Positions 25,159 to 32,364 of a stretch of 39,694 nt of DNA are shown here, in pieces (within the stretch, counting starts at the first letter, position 1; every line of letters starts with the position of its first letter). Position numbers and translations under genes: made by a program. The notes under the pieces were generated by a model that made no database searches, had not been told where the DNA came from, and saw only the letters and a list, made by a program, of their open reading frames with translations. Origin of the DNA: an uncultured Oscillospiraceae bacterium (GTDB lineage Bacteria > Bacillota > Clostridia > Oscillospirales > Oscillospiraceae); contig CABVDR010000019.1 in NCBI GenBank assembly GCA_902497145.1, positions 1-39,694 of the forward strand, in the 5' to 3' direction.

Positions 25159-25187
25159 TTGACAGGCAGTGGTGGGTATGCTATACT
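25159..25187 (+). promoter_or_regulatory. Promoter of the PTS operon
   Basis: -35 TTGACA (25159-25164), 17 nt, -10 TATACT (25182-25187) with an extended TGC before it. Strong. Start expected near 25194, just ahead of the RAT site, so the leader is about 140 nt. Confidence 0.85.
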
Positions 25188-25210
25188 CCCGCCAGAATCT
25201 ATTTTAAATA

Positions 25211-25240
25211 GGTGTGTTACTGTACTGTCAGGCACTAACC
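25211..25240 (+). promoter_or_regulatory. Ribonucleic antiterminator (RAT) site of the LicT/SacY/BglG class
   Basis: The 30-nt element has GG at the start, GTTACTG (25216-25222), CAGGCA (25229-25234) and AACC at the end. It matches the spacing and core of Bacillus RAT sites (GG-n-TTGTTACTG-n5-GCAGGC-n-AAACC). Its 3' part is also the left arm of the terminator that follows, so protein binding would block the terminator. The likely ligand is the BglG-type protein encoded at 27489-28328 in the same operon. Confidence 0.8.
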
Positions 25241-25288
25241 TTAGCTATTACATAGAGAAATGTAATAGTTGTCGGTTAGTGCTTTTTT
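25232..25288 (+). terminator. Leader terminator (attenuator) of the PTS operon
   Basis: Outer stem GCACTAACC (25232-25240) / GGTTAGTGC (25274-25282), inner stem CTATTACA (25245-25252) / TGTAATAG (25261-25268), followed by T6 (25283-25288). It lies between the promoter and the first gene and overlaps the RAT site, so read-through would depend on the antiterminator. Confidence 0.88.
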
Positions 25289-25333
25289 CGTCTGGGCAGC
25301 TGACCGACCGAACCAGTTTGAGGAGGTTGCACG

Positions 25334-27457
25334 ATGAAAGAAAAAATCTTTGGCGTGCTGCAGCGTGTGGGCAGATCCTTTATGCTCCCCATCGCCATCC
25401 TGCCGGTGGCAGGACTGCTGCTGGGCCTGGGCAGCTCGTTTACCAGCGAGACGACCCTTGCCACCTACAATCTCCTGGGCCTGATGGGTCCGGGTACCGT
25501 CCCGTATTTTATTTTTACGGTTCTGAGTAAATGCGGCGGCGTGATCTTTGACAACCTGCCCCTGATCTTCGCCATCGGTGTGGCCATCGGCATGGCCAAG
25601 CAGGAGAAAGAGGTGGCCGCCCTGGCCGCCGCCGTCTCCTTTTTGGTGATGCACTCCAGCATCTCTGCCATGATCAGCCTGACCGGCGGGGTGGAGAACA
25701 TGCTGGAGGGCTCCACCACCACGGTACTTGGCATCACATCGTTACAGATGGGCGCCTTCGGCGGTATCATCGTGGGCTTGGGTGTGGCCGCTCTGCACAA
25801 CCGCTTTTATAAGATGCAGATGCCCCAGGTGCTCTCTTTCTTCGGAGGCACCCGGTTCGTGCCCATCATCAGCACCCTAGTCTTTGCCCTGGTGGGCATC
25901 CTCATGTTCTTTGTCTGGCAGCCCATCCAGGAGGGCATCAACGCCCTGGGTATGGTGGTGTACAGCTCGGGCTACTTCGGCACGTTCCTGTTCGGCATGA
26001 TCAAGCGCCTGCTCATCCCCTTTGGCCTGCACCACGTGTTTTATCTGCCCTTCTGGCAGACTGCCCTGGGTGGTACCATGGAGGTGGCTGGCACCATGGT
26101 GTCCGGTGCACAGAACATCTTCTTTGCCCAGCTGGCTGACCCCACCGTCACCCACTTCTCCACGGCTGGCACCTGGTGCTTTACCGGCGAGTTTGTGCTG
26201 TATATCTTCGGGTTCCCCGGAGCGGCTCTGGCCATGTACCGCTGCGCCAAGCCGGAGCGGAAAAAGCAGGTAGGCGGCCTGCTCCTGTCTGCCGCTCTCA
26301 CCTCCATCCTCACCGGCATCACCGAGCCTTTGGAGTTCTCCTTCCTGTTTGTGGCTCCGGTGCTGTTTGTTATCAGCTCCGTGTTTGCGGGTCTGGCCTA
26401 TATGCTCTGCCACATCCTCAACATTACCGTGGGCCTGACCTTCTCCGGCGGCTTTATTGACCTGGCTCTCTTCGGAATCCTCCAGGGAAACGAAAAGACC
26501 AGCTGGCTGCTGATTATCCCCCTGGGCATTGTGTTCTTCCTGGTGTACTACTTCGTCTTCTCCTTCCTCATCAAGAAGTTCAACTTCAAGACCCCCGGCC
26601 GGGAGGAGGGCGACCAGGAAACCAAGCTGTACACCAAGGCCGACTACAACGCCCGGAAGGAAGGGGGCGGGGAGAACCAGGTGTCCGCCGCCATCGCCCA
26701 GGGTCTGGGCGGCGCGGCCAACATCTCCGATGTGGACTGCTGTGCCACCCGCCTGCGCTGCACCGTCCACGACGCGGCCAAGGTGGACCAGCAGCTGCTG
26801 AAATCCACCGGCGCGGCTGGTATCATCCAGAAAGGCCAGGGCGTTCAGGTGGTCTACGGGCCTCAGGTGAACATCATCAAGGCCAATCTGGAGGCATACC
26901 TGCGCTCCGGTGCCGCCGGTACCGAACAGCCCGTTGCCCAGGTGGAGGCGGAGAGCCAGGAGCAGGCCAAGCCGGAGCACGGCGCCCTCCTGCGCACCAT
27001 CGTCATCGGCAGCCCCTTCCACGGGGAGTCTGCCCCCATCACCGCCTCTCCCGATGAGGCCTTTGCGGAGAAGATGATGGGCGACGGCGCCACCATCGTT
27101 CCCTGTGAGGGTGTGGTCACCGCTCCCTGCGACGCCACCATCAGCTTTGTCTTTGACACCAACCACGCCATTGGCCTGGAGATCGAGGACGGCGTGGAAA
27201 TGCTCATCCACGTGGGCATCAACACTGTGGCCCTGAAGGGCCAGGGGTTCAAAGCCCTGGTACAGGAGGGCGACCAGGTGAAGAAGGGGGACAAGCTCCT
27301 GGAGTTCGATCTGGACTATATCCGGGAGAACGCCTCCTCCACCTCCTCGCCGGTGCTGTTTACCACCATGGAGGACAACCAGCAGCTGCGCCTGCTCAAG
27401 GCCGGCCATGTGAAGCCGGGTGAGGACCTGCTGGCCCTGGATATTTACGAATCCTAA
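25334..27457 (+). CDS. PTS transporter EIICBA, glucose/maltose/GlcNAc family
   Basis: A single 707-residue chain takes up and phosphorylates a sugar. EIIC membrane domain (about 1-415): start KIFGVLQRVGRSFMLPIAILP, IKRLLIPFGLHH in the middle and the family signature GITEPLEFSF. EIIB (about 450-530): phospho-acceptor C470 in DCCATRLRC, followed by the GIIQKGQGVQVVYG region. EIIA (about 565-707): FDTNHAIGLE with H611 and the phospho-acceptor H626 in LIHVGINTV. The order C-B-A with EIIA attached is that of glucose and GlcNAc permeases; the exact sugar is not certain, glucose being most likely. ATG 25334 has AGGAGGT at 25321-25327. It is first in an operon with its antiterminator, HPr and EI. Confidence 0.92.
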   Translation: MKEKIFGVLQRVGRSFMLPIAILPVAGLLLGLGSSFTSETTLATYNLLGLMGPGTVPYFIFTVLSKCGGVIFDNLPLIFAIGVAIGMAKQEKEVAALAAAVSFLVMHSSISAMISLTGGVENMLEGSTTTVLGITSLQMGAFGGIIVGLGVAALHNRFYKMQMPQVLSFFGGTRFVPIISTLVFALVGILMFFVWQPIQEGINALGMVVYSSGYFGTFLFGMIKRLLIPFGLHHVFYLPFWQTALGGTMEVAGTMVSGAQNIFFAQLADPTVTHFSTAGTWCFTGEFVLYIFGFPGAALAMYRCAKPERKKQVGGLLLSAALTSILTGITEPLEFSFLFVAPVLFVISSVFAGLAYMLCHILNITVGLTFSGGFIDLALFGILQGNEKTSWLLIIPLGIVFFLVYYFVFSFLIKKFNFKTPGREEGDQETKLYTKADYNARKEGGGENQVSAAIAQGLGGAANISDVDCCATRLRCTVHDAAKVDQQLLKSTGAAGIIQKGQGVQVVYGPQVNIIKANLEAYLRSGAAGTEQPVAQVEAESQEQAKPEHGALLRTIVIGSPFHGESAPITASPDEAFAEKMMGDGATIVPCEGVVTAPCDATISFVFDTNHAIGLEIEDGVEMLIHVGINTVALKGQGFKALVQEGDQVKKGDKLLEFDLDYIRENASSTSSPVLFTTMEDNQQLRLLKAGHVKPGEDLLALDIYES

Positions 27458-27488
27458 TTAAAAACCAGGAAGAAAAGGGGTGAGAAGC

Positions 27489-28328
27489 GTGTATCGAATT
27501 ACCAAAGTACTCAACCATAACGCGGTGCTGGCCCAGAACCTGGACGACCGTCAGGAGAATCTGGTGGTGGGAAAAGGGGCTGGGTTTGGACGAAAGCCCG
27601 GGGAGCGGGTGGAGTTTTCGGGAGAGGTGACCGTGTACCTGCTCTCCCAAAAGTGTGACCGGGGCAATCCCCGGGAACTGGTCAAGCGCATCGACCCCGT
27701 CTACCTGAGCATCGCCAACAGCATCATTTTAGACGCAAAGAATACCTTCGGCCAGGTGGACACCAGCATCCTGGTGCCCATGGCCGACCACATCGCCTTT
27801 GCCGCCCAGCGCATCTCCAAAAACGCGCCCCTCAGCAATCCCCTGACCCCGGACATCAAGGCCCTGTTCCCCCAAGAATATCAGGTGGCCGCCCGGGGCG
27901 GGGAGCTGATCCGGGAGCAGACGGGGGTGGTGTTCAGCGACGACGAGCTGGGCTATATCGCCCTGCATGTCCACTCCTCCCTGGAGTCCATGCAGGTCTC
28001 CCAGGCCATGCAGACCGCCGCCATCACCCGGGAGTGCGTGGATCTGGTGCAGAAGGCCACCGGGGAAGTCATCGACGTGGCATCCCTGTCCTATAACCGT
28101 CTGATGAGCCACATCAAATATATGGCCGCCCGCCTCATTAAGGGGGAGAAGCTGAGCATGGACGTGAACACCATCATGCGCCAGTCCTGCCCCGAGGCCT
28201 TTGACATCGCCCAGGAGATCTGCCGCCAGCTGGAACGCAGCCTGGGCCGGCAAGTGGACGAGGCGGAGGTGGGCTATCTGGCCATGCACATCCAGCGGGT
28301 ATTTTCTACCCAAAGCAGCGTATGCTAA
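27489..28328 (+). CDS. BglG/LicT-GlcT family transcription antiterminator
   Basis: An RNA-binding CAT domain (about 1-55: YRITKVLNHNAVLAQN, LVVGKGAGFGRKPGE) is followed by two PTS regulation domains. PRD1 has His residues in MADHIAFAAQR and YIALHVHSS. PRD2 has them in RLMSHIKYMAARL and GYLAMHIQRVF. These are phosphorylated by HPr and EII proteins to set activity. It presumably binds the RAT site at 25211-25240 and prevents leader termination, so it activates its own operon. Start GTG 27489 (GGGGTGAG upstream, protein begins at the first strand); GTG 27480, three codons earlier, is equally possible. The gene lies 31 nt after EIICBA. Confidence 0.9.
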   Translation: MYRITKVLNHNAVLAQNLDDRQENLVVGKGAGFGRKPGERVEFSGEVTVYLLSQKCDRGNPRELVKRIDPVYLSIANSIILDAKNTFGQVDTSILVPMADHIAFAAQRISKNAPLSNPLTPDIKALFPQEYQVAARGGELIREQTGVVFSDDELGYIALHVHSSLESMQVSQAMQTAAITRECVDLVQKATGEVIDVASLSYNRLMSHIKYMAARLIKGEKLSMDVNTIMRQSCPEAFDIAQEICRQLERSLGRQVDEAEVGYLAMHIQRVFSTQSSVC

Positions 28329-28403
28329 CTGCCGTGGGGACAGGTGTGCCCGTCCCAGCGGTTTGAAAATCCATTTGTTGATGATAGAAAGGAAGTTTTA
28401 CCC

Positions 28404-28664
28404 ATGAAGCAGTTTACCTATGTGATTCAGGATCCCCTGGGCATCCATGCCCGTCCCGCCGGCGCCCTGGTGAAGGCGGCCAAGCCCTTTGCCGACACCA
28501 CCATCAACCTGGTCAAGGGAGACAAGAGCGTGAAGGCCACCCAGCTGATGAAGCTGATGGGCCTGGGCGTGAAGACCGGAGACGAGATTACCGTCACCGC
28601 CGAGGGTCCCTCCGAGGAGGCCGCCATCGCCGCCATGGAGCAGTTTTTCAAGGAGAACCTGTAA
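28404..28664 (+). CDS. ptsH: HPr phosphocarrier, operon-borne, lacking the Ser46 site
   Basis: HPr passes phosphate from EI to EII proteins. The 86-residue product has the active His at H15 in GIHARPAG. The regulatory segment reads KATQLMKLMGLGV; aligned with the Bacillus KSIMGVMSLGI, Ser46 is replaced by Gln47 here. It should therefore act in transport but not be seryl-phosphorylated by HPr kinase, so it would not feed carbon catabolite repression. ATG 28404 has GAAAGGAAG upstream. It sits between the antiterminator and EI genes. The second HPr gene at 39065 keeps Ser46. Confidence 0.93.
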   Translation: MKQFTYVIQDPLGIHARPAGALVKAAKPFADTTINLVKGDKSVKATQLMKLMGLGVKTGDEITVTAEGPSEEAAIAAMEQFFKENL

Positions 28665-28678
28665 AAGAAGAGGAGAGG

Positions 28679-28710
28679 CGCCCGCTGCCGGATGGAGACA
28701 GCGGGCGTTT
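28679..28710 (+). terminator. Intercistronic hairpin between ptsH and ptsI
   Basis: CGCCCGCTG (28679-28687) / CAGCGGGCG (28699-28707), a 9-bp GC-rich stem with only three T after it. Likely a partial terminator or mRNA 3'-end protector that would give more HPr than EI, not a full stop, since ptsI follows at once without a promoter I can see. Confidence 0.5.
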
Positions 28711-28738
28711 CTGAGAAGAAACGGGAAGGGAAACAGAC

Positions 28739-30391
28739 ATGAAGATCATTCAGGGGCAAGGGGTCTCCAAGGGAATTGAACACGGGACCATCTATTTCTA
28801 CCACCGCAGCGCCGCCCAGGTGGAGATGCGCACCGGCGCCGACGAGCAGGAGGAGCGCAGCCGGCTGGAGCAGGCCAAGGAGCGCACCGGGCAGCAGCTG
28901 GGCGACATGGCGGAGAAGGCCAGAGCGGAGGCGGGGGACGAGGCCGCGGTGCTTTTTGAGACCCACGCCATGTTTTTAGAGGACGAGGATTACCTGGCAG
29001 CGATGGACGAGCTGCTGGAGCAGGGGTTTAACGCCGAGTATGCCGTACAGCAGGCGGGGGAGGAATTTGCCGCCATGCTGGCCTCCATGGACGACCCCTA
29101 TATGCAGGCCCGGGCCGCCGATATCAAGGATGTGACCGGGCGGATTTTAAACAACCTGATGGGGGTCGTGGAGGGCGGCATCAACTCGGACAAGCCGGTG
29201 ATTCTGGCTGCCGAGGACCTGGCCCCTTCTGAGACTATCCAGCTGGATAAAAGCAAAATTCTGGCCATTGCCACTCAGAAGGGCTCCGGAAACAGCCACA
29301 CTGCCATCTTGGCCCGCACCATGGGTATCCCGGCGGTCTGCGGCTTGGGGGAGGATTTCAATGAGGACTTCCACGGCAAGCAGGCCTATATTGTTGGGGA
29401 GACCGGCCAAGTGATTCTGGAGCCGGACGGGGAGACCCTGGCCTCTTTGGAGGAACGCCGGGCCAAGCAGGAGGAGAACCGGGAGCTGATGCGCAGCATG
29501 GTGGGCCAGGAGGACGTGACCCTGGACGGCAAGCGGGTGCATGTGTACTGCAACATTGGCTCGCCGGAGGACGTGGCCTCGGTGCTGGCCAACGACGGGC
29601 AGGGCATCGGCCTGTTCCGCTCGGAGTTTCTCTACCTGGCTTCCGAGGACTACCCCTCGGAGGAGGAGCAGTTCCGGGCCTACAAAGAGGTGGCCGCCGC
29701 CATGAAGGGCAAGCGGGTTATCATCCGCACCCTGGACATCGGTGCGGACAAGCAGGTAGATTACTTCCACCTCCACAAGGAGGAGAACCCCGCCATGGGC
29801 CTGCGGGCCATCCGCATCTGCCTGAACCGCCCCGAGGTGTTCCGTACCCAGCTGCGGGCTCTCTACCGGGCCAGCGCCTACGGCAAGGTGGCCATCATGT
29901 TCCCCATGATTGCCAGCGTGTGGGAGGTGAAGGAGTGCCGCCGGGCCTGCCAGCGGGTGATGGACGAGCTCACCGCCGAGGGCATCCCCTTCAATCCGGA
30001 CACCGAGATCGGCATTATGATCGAGACCCCGGCGGCGGTGTTTATCGCCGACGAGCTGGCCCAGCTGGTGGATTTCTTCTCGGTGGGCACCAACGACCTG
30101 ACCCAGTACACCCTGGCCTGCGACCGGCAGTGCAACGACCTGGGCAAGTTCTTTGATCCCCACCATCCCGCTTTGCTTCGGGCCTTGAAGATGACTGCCG
30201 ATGCCGCCCATCAGGCTGGCATCTGGGTGGGCATCTGCGGGGAGCTGGGAGCCGACCTGGAGTTGCTGCCCACCTTCCTGGCCATGGGCATCGACGAGCT
30301 GAGCGTCACCCCCACAGCGGTGCTGCCGCTGCGCGCCGCCATCCGCAAGAGCATCGCCAAGACCTGTACTCTGGAGCGGCTTAACAGTTAA
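28739..30391 (+). CDS. ptsI: PTS enzyme I (phosphoenolpyruvate-protein phosphotransferase)
   Basis: EI takes phosphate from PEP and gives it to HPr. The 550-residue product has the N-terminal HPr-binding helical part, the phospho-His H187 in GSGNSHTAILARTMGIPAV, and the PEP-binding barrel. Barrel motifs are GLFRSEFLYL, RTLDIGADKQ, the Mg site MIETPAA and SVGTNDLTQYTLACDR, plus the catalytic C500 in GICGELGAD. Complete, slightly shorter than the usual 570. ATG 28739 follows GGGAAGGG. It is last in the PTS operon and is followed by a strong terminator. Confidence 0.95.
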   Translation: MKIIQGQGVSKGIEHGTIYFYHRSAAQVEMRTGADEQEERSRLEQAKERTGQQLGDMAEKARAEAGDEAAVLFETHAMFLEDEDYLAAMDELLEQGFNAEYAVQQAGEEFAAMLASMDDPYMQARAADIKDVTGRILNNLMGVVEGGINSDKPVILAAEDLAPSETIQLDKSKILAIATQKGSGNSHTAILARTMGIPAVCGLGEDFNEDFHGKQAYIVGETGQVILEPDGETLASLEERRAKQEENRELMRSMVGQEDVTLDGKRVHVYCNIGSPEDVASVLANDGQGIGLFRSEFLYLASEDYPSEEEQFRAYKEVAAAMKGKRVIIRTLDIGADKQVDYFHLHKEENPAMGLRAIRICLNRPEVFRTQLRALYRASAYGKVAIMFPMIASVWEVKECRRACQRVMDELTAEGIPFNPDTEIGIMIETPAAVFIADELAQLVDFFSVGTNDLTQYTLACDRQCNDLGKFFDPHHPALLRALKMTADAAHQAGIWVGICGELGADLELLPTFLAMGIDELSVTPTAVLPLRAAIRKSIAKTCTLERLNS

Positions 30392-30415
30392 ACCGTTCAT
30401 ACAAGCATCCCCTGC

Positions 30416-30448
30416 GCCGGAGGCCCTGTGGCCTCCGGCTTTTTATTT
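30416..30448 (+). terminator. Terminator of the PTS operon
   Basis: A perfect 10-bp GC-rich stem (30416-30425 / 30430-30439), tetraloop CTGT, then T5-A-T3. It lies 24 nt after the ptsI stop. Confidence 0.92.
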
Positions 30449-30480
30449 CACTCTTGCGGGAACGGGCGGAAGGGTGTAAA

Positions 30481-31887
30481 ATGTTAAAATCGCGTAAAGA
30501 ATTGGAACAGAAGAGAAGGAGGCTCCAGGGGATGGTGCAGACCCACGATTTTTCCCAAGGCAAGATATCCAAAAACATTATGTCGCTGGCGGTGCCCATG
30601 ACCGCCGCCCAGCTCATCAATGTGCTGTACAGTGTGGTGGACCGGATGTATTTGGGGCGGCTGCCCGGGCACCTGGCCCTCACCGGCCTGGGTCTGACCA
30701 TTCCCATCATCTCCATCATTATGGGCTTTGCCAACCTGTGCGGCACCGGCGGCGCCCCCCTGTGTTCCATCCACCGGGGGAGGGGGGACAGTGAAGAGGC
30801 AGAGCATGTGATGGGAAATGCCTTTACACTTTTACTTATCTTTGGTACGGCGGTGACTGTGTTCTTTCTGGCCCTGCGCCGCCCCGTTCTCTACCTCTTC
30901 GGCGCCAGCGACGCCACCTATCCCTACGCCAGCGCCTACATGACCATCTATCTCATGGGCACCCTGTTTGTTATGATCGGCCTGGGGATGAACCCCTTTA
31001 TCAACTCCCAGGGCTTTGGCCGGGTGGGGATGATGACGGTGGGCCTGGGGGCGGTGGTGAACATCGTGCTGGATCCCATCTTTATCTTCCTGCTGGACAT
31101 GGGTGTAAAGGGAGCTGCCTTGGCAACGGTCATCGCCCAGGGATGCTCGGCGGTGTGGGTGCTGCGGTTTCTCACCAGCCCCAAGGCCATTTTAAAGCTG
31201 CGCCTGGGGTGCATGAAGCTCAGCGCCCGGCGGGTGAAGCGGATCGTCACCCTGGGCCTGTCCGGCTTCTTTATGAACCTGACCAATAGTCTGGTGCAGG
31301 TGGTGTGCAACGCCACCCTCCAGGCCTACGGCGGCGACCTGTACGTGGGCATCATGACCATTATCAACTCCCTGCGGGAGGTGTGCACCATGCCGGTGCA
31401 GGGTCTGTCCAACGGGGCACAGCCGGTGACCGGCTTCAACTACGGGGCCAAGCTCTATGACCGGGTGCGCCAGTCCATCCGGTTCAGCGTGACGGGGACG
31501 GTGCTCTACGCCACAGCCTTCTGGGCGATTGCCATGCTGTTCCCGGGATTTTTGATCCGGATCTTCAGCAACGAGCCCGACGTGATCCAATACGGCATCC
31601 CCGCCCTGCGGATCTACTTCTGCCTGTTTATCCCCATGTCCCTGCAAATGGCGGGGCAGGGCGTGTTTGTCAGCCTGGGCCGCTCCAAGCAGGCGGTGTT
31701 CTTCTCCCTGCTGCGCAAGGCCATCATCAATGCGCCTCTCACGGTCATCCTGCCCATCTGGATGGGCACCACCGGTGTGTTTACCGCCGAGGCCATCTCC
31801 CAGCTGTTGGGGGGCATGGCCTGTATCCTCACCATGTACTTCACCGTTTACCGGAAATTGGGCAAGGAGACGGCTCAGCCGGTTTAA
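30481..31887 (+). CDS. MATE family efflux transporter
   Basis: Multidrug and toxin extrusion family membrane protein with about 12 hydrophobic segments in two similar halves. Family marks are the N-terminal LAVPMTAAQLINVLYSVVDRMYLG, GAVVNIVLDPIFIFLLDMGVKGAA in the first half and NGAQPVTGFNYGAK in the second. Such proteins export organic cations or other small molecules by H+ or Na+ antiport; the substrate is unknown. I list ATG 30481 (468 residues). ATG 30532 has the better ribosome site (AAGGAGG at 30516-30522) and may be the true start. It stands alone between the PTS terminator and its own terminator, so it is not part of the BlaI operon downstream. Confidence 0.88.
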   Translation: MLKSRKELEQKRRRLQGMVQTHDFSQGKISKNIMSLAVPMTAAQLINVLYSVVDRMYLGRLPGHLALTGLGLTIPIISIIMGFANLCGTGGAPLCSIHRGRGDSEEAEHVMGNAFTLLLIFGTAVTVFFLALRRPVLYLFGASDATYPYASAYMTIYLMGTLFVMIGLGMNPFINSQGFGRVGMMTVGLGAVVNIVLDPIFIFLLDMGVKGAALATVIAQGCSAVWVLRFLTSPKAILKLRLGCMKLSARRVKRIVTLGLSGFFMNLTNSLVQVVCNATLQAYGGDLYVGIMTIINSLREVCTMPVQGLSNGAQPVTGFNYGAKLYDRVRQSIRFSVTGTVLYATAFWAIAMLFPGFLIRIFSNEPDVIQYGIPALRIYFCLFIPMSLQMAGQGVFVSLGRSKQAVFFSLLRKAIINAPLTVILPIWMGTTGVFTAEAISQLLGGMACILTMYFTVYRKLGKETAQPV

Positions 31888-31899
31888 AACAGAATATTC

Positions 31900-31930
31900 A
31901 GCGCGCCGTAAAATTTGCGGCGCGCTTTTT
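31900..31930 (+). terminator. Terminator of the MATE gene
   Basis: Nine-bp stem AGCGCGCCG (31900-31908) / CGGCGCGCT (31918-31926), T5 after it, 12 nt beyond the MATE stop and just ahead of the BlaI promoter. Confidence 0.85.
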
Positions 31931-31931
31931 C

Positions 31932-31960
31932 TTGACTTGGGAGGTTTATTGTGATAAACT
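31932..31960 (+). promoter_or_regulatory. Promoter of the BlaI-M56 operon
   Basis: -35 TTGACT (31932-31937), 17 nt, -10 TAAACT (31955-31960) with an extended TG two bases before it. An operator dyad covers the -10 region, so the repressor would block RNA polymerase directly. Confidence 0.75.
31944..31959 (+). promoter_or_regulatory. Operator 1: GTTTAT-N4-ATAAAC dyad
   Basis: Perfect 6-bp inverted repeat with a 4-nt centre (TGTG) overlapping the spacer and -10. Same sequence and spacing as operator 2, 32 bp downstream. Probable site of the BlaI-type protein encoded next. Confidence 0.75.
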
Positions 31961-31975
31961 CCAGGTAGAGAAAGG

Positions 31976-31991
31976 GTTTATTAAGATAAAC
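31976..31991 (+). promoter_or_regulatory. Operator 2: GTTTAT-N4-ATAAAC dyad
   Basis: Identical half-sites to operator 1 with centre TAAG, placed just before the AAGGAGGT of the BlaI gene. Centre-to-centre distance is 32 bp, about three helical turns, so two dimers could sit on the same face. Confidence 0.75.
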
Positions 31992-32006
31992 CAAGGAGGT
32001 GACACC

Positions 32007-32360
32007 ATGGAAAAGCTGTCGGAGGGGGAACTGAAGCTGATGGAAGTGCTGTGGGATCTGGCCCCCATCAACTCCACCCAGCTGGTGGCCGCCTGTAAAG
32101 AGCGGCTGAGCTGGAGCAAGAGCACCACCTACACGGTCCTGCGCCGCCTGACCCACAAGGGGGCGGCGGAGAATAAGGAGGCCACCGTGACCCCCCGGTA
32201 TACCCGGGAGGAGGTGCTGCAGGAGCAGGGCAGCGAGCTGCTCACCCAGGCGGGGGGGATGCTCAGCCTCTTTAACGCCTTTTTCAGCGGGCGGCGGCTC
32301 ACTGCCAAGGAGGCGGAGGAACTGAAGGAGCTGATCGACCGGCACACCTGGGAGGAGTGA
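32007..32360 (+). CDS. BlaI/MecI family transcriptional repressor
   Basis: Winged-helix repressor of 117 residues. The N-terminal DNA-binding half has LSEGELKLMEVLWDL (about 4-18), then SWSKSTTYTVLRRLTHKG, the family recognition helix region. The C-terminal helical dimer part follows. In staphylococci BlaI/MecI hold down beta-lactamase or mecA until cleaved at the dimer part after BlaR1/MecR1 signalling. Here it leads an operon with three M56 proteases and has two matching dyads in front, so self-repression is likely. ATG 32007 has AAGGAGGT at 31993-32000. It ends 4 nt before the first M56 gene. No beta-lactamase or penicillin-binding-protein gene is nearby. Confidence 0.92.
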   Translation: MEKLSEGELKLMEVLWDLAPINSTQLVAACKERLSWSKSTTYTVLRRLTHKGAAENKEATVTPRYTREEVLQEQGSELLTQAGGMLSLFNAFFSGRRLTAKEAEELKELIDRHTWEE

Positions 32361-32364
32361 GACC

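Noticed and set aside
30481..31887. MATE transporter as the effector of the BlaI-M56 system
   Set aside because: It has its own terminator (31900-31930) before the BlaI promoter, and no GTTTAT-N4-ATAAAC dyad was seen in front of it.
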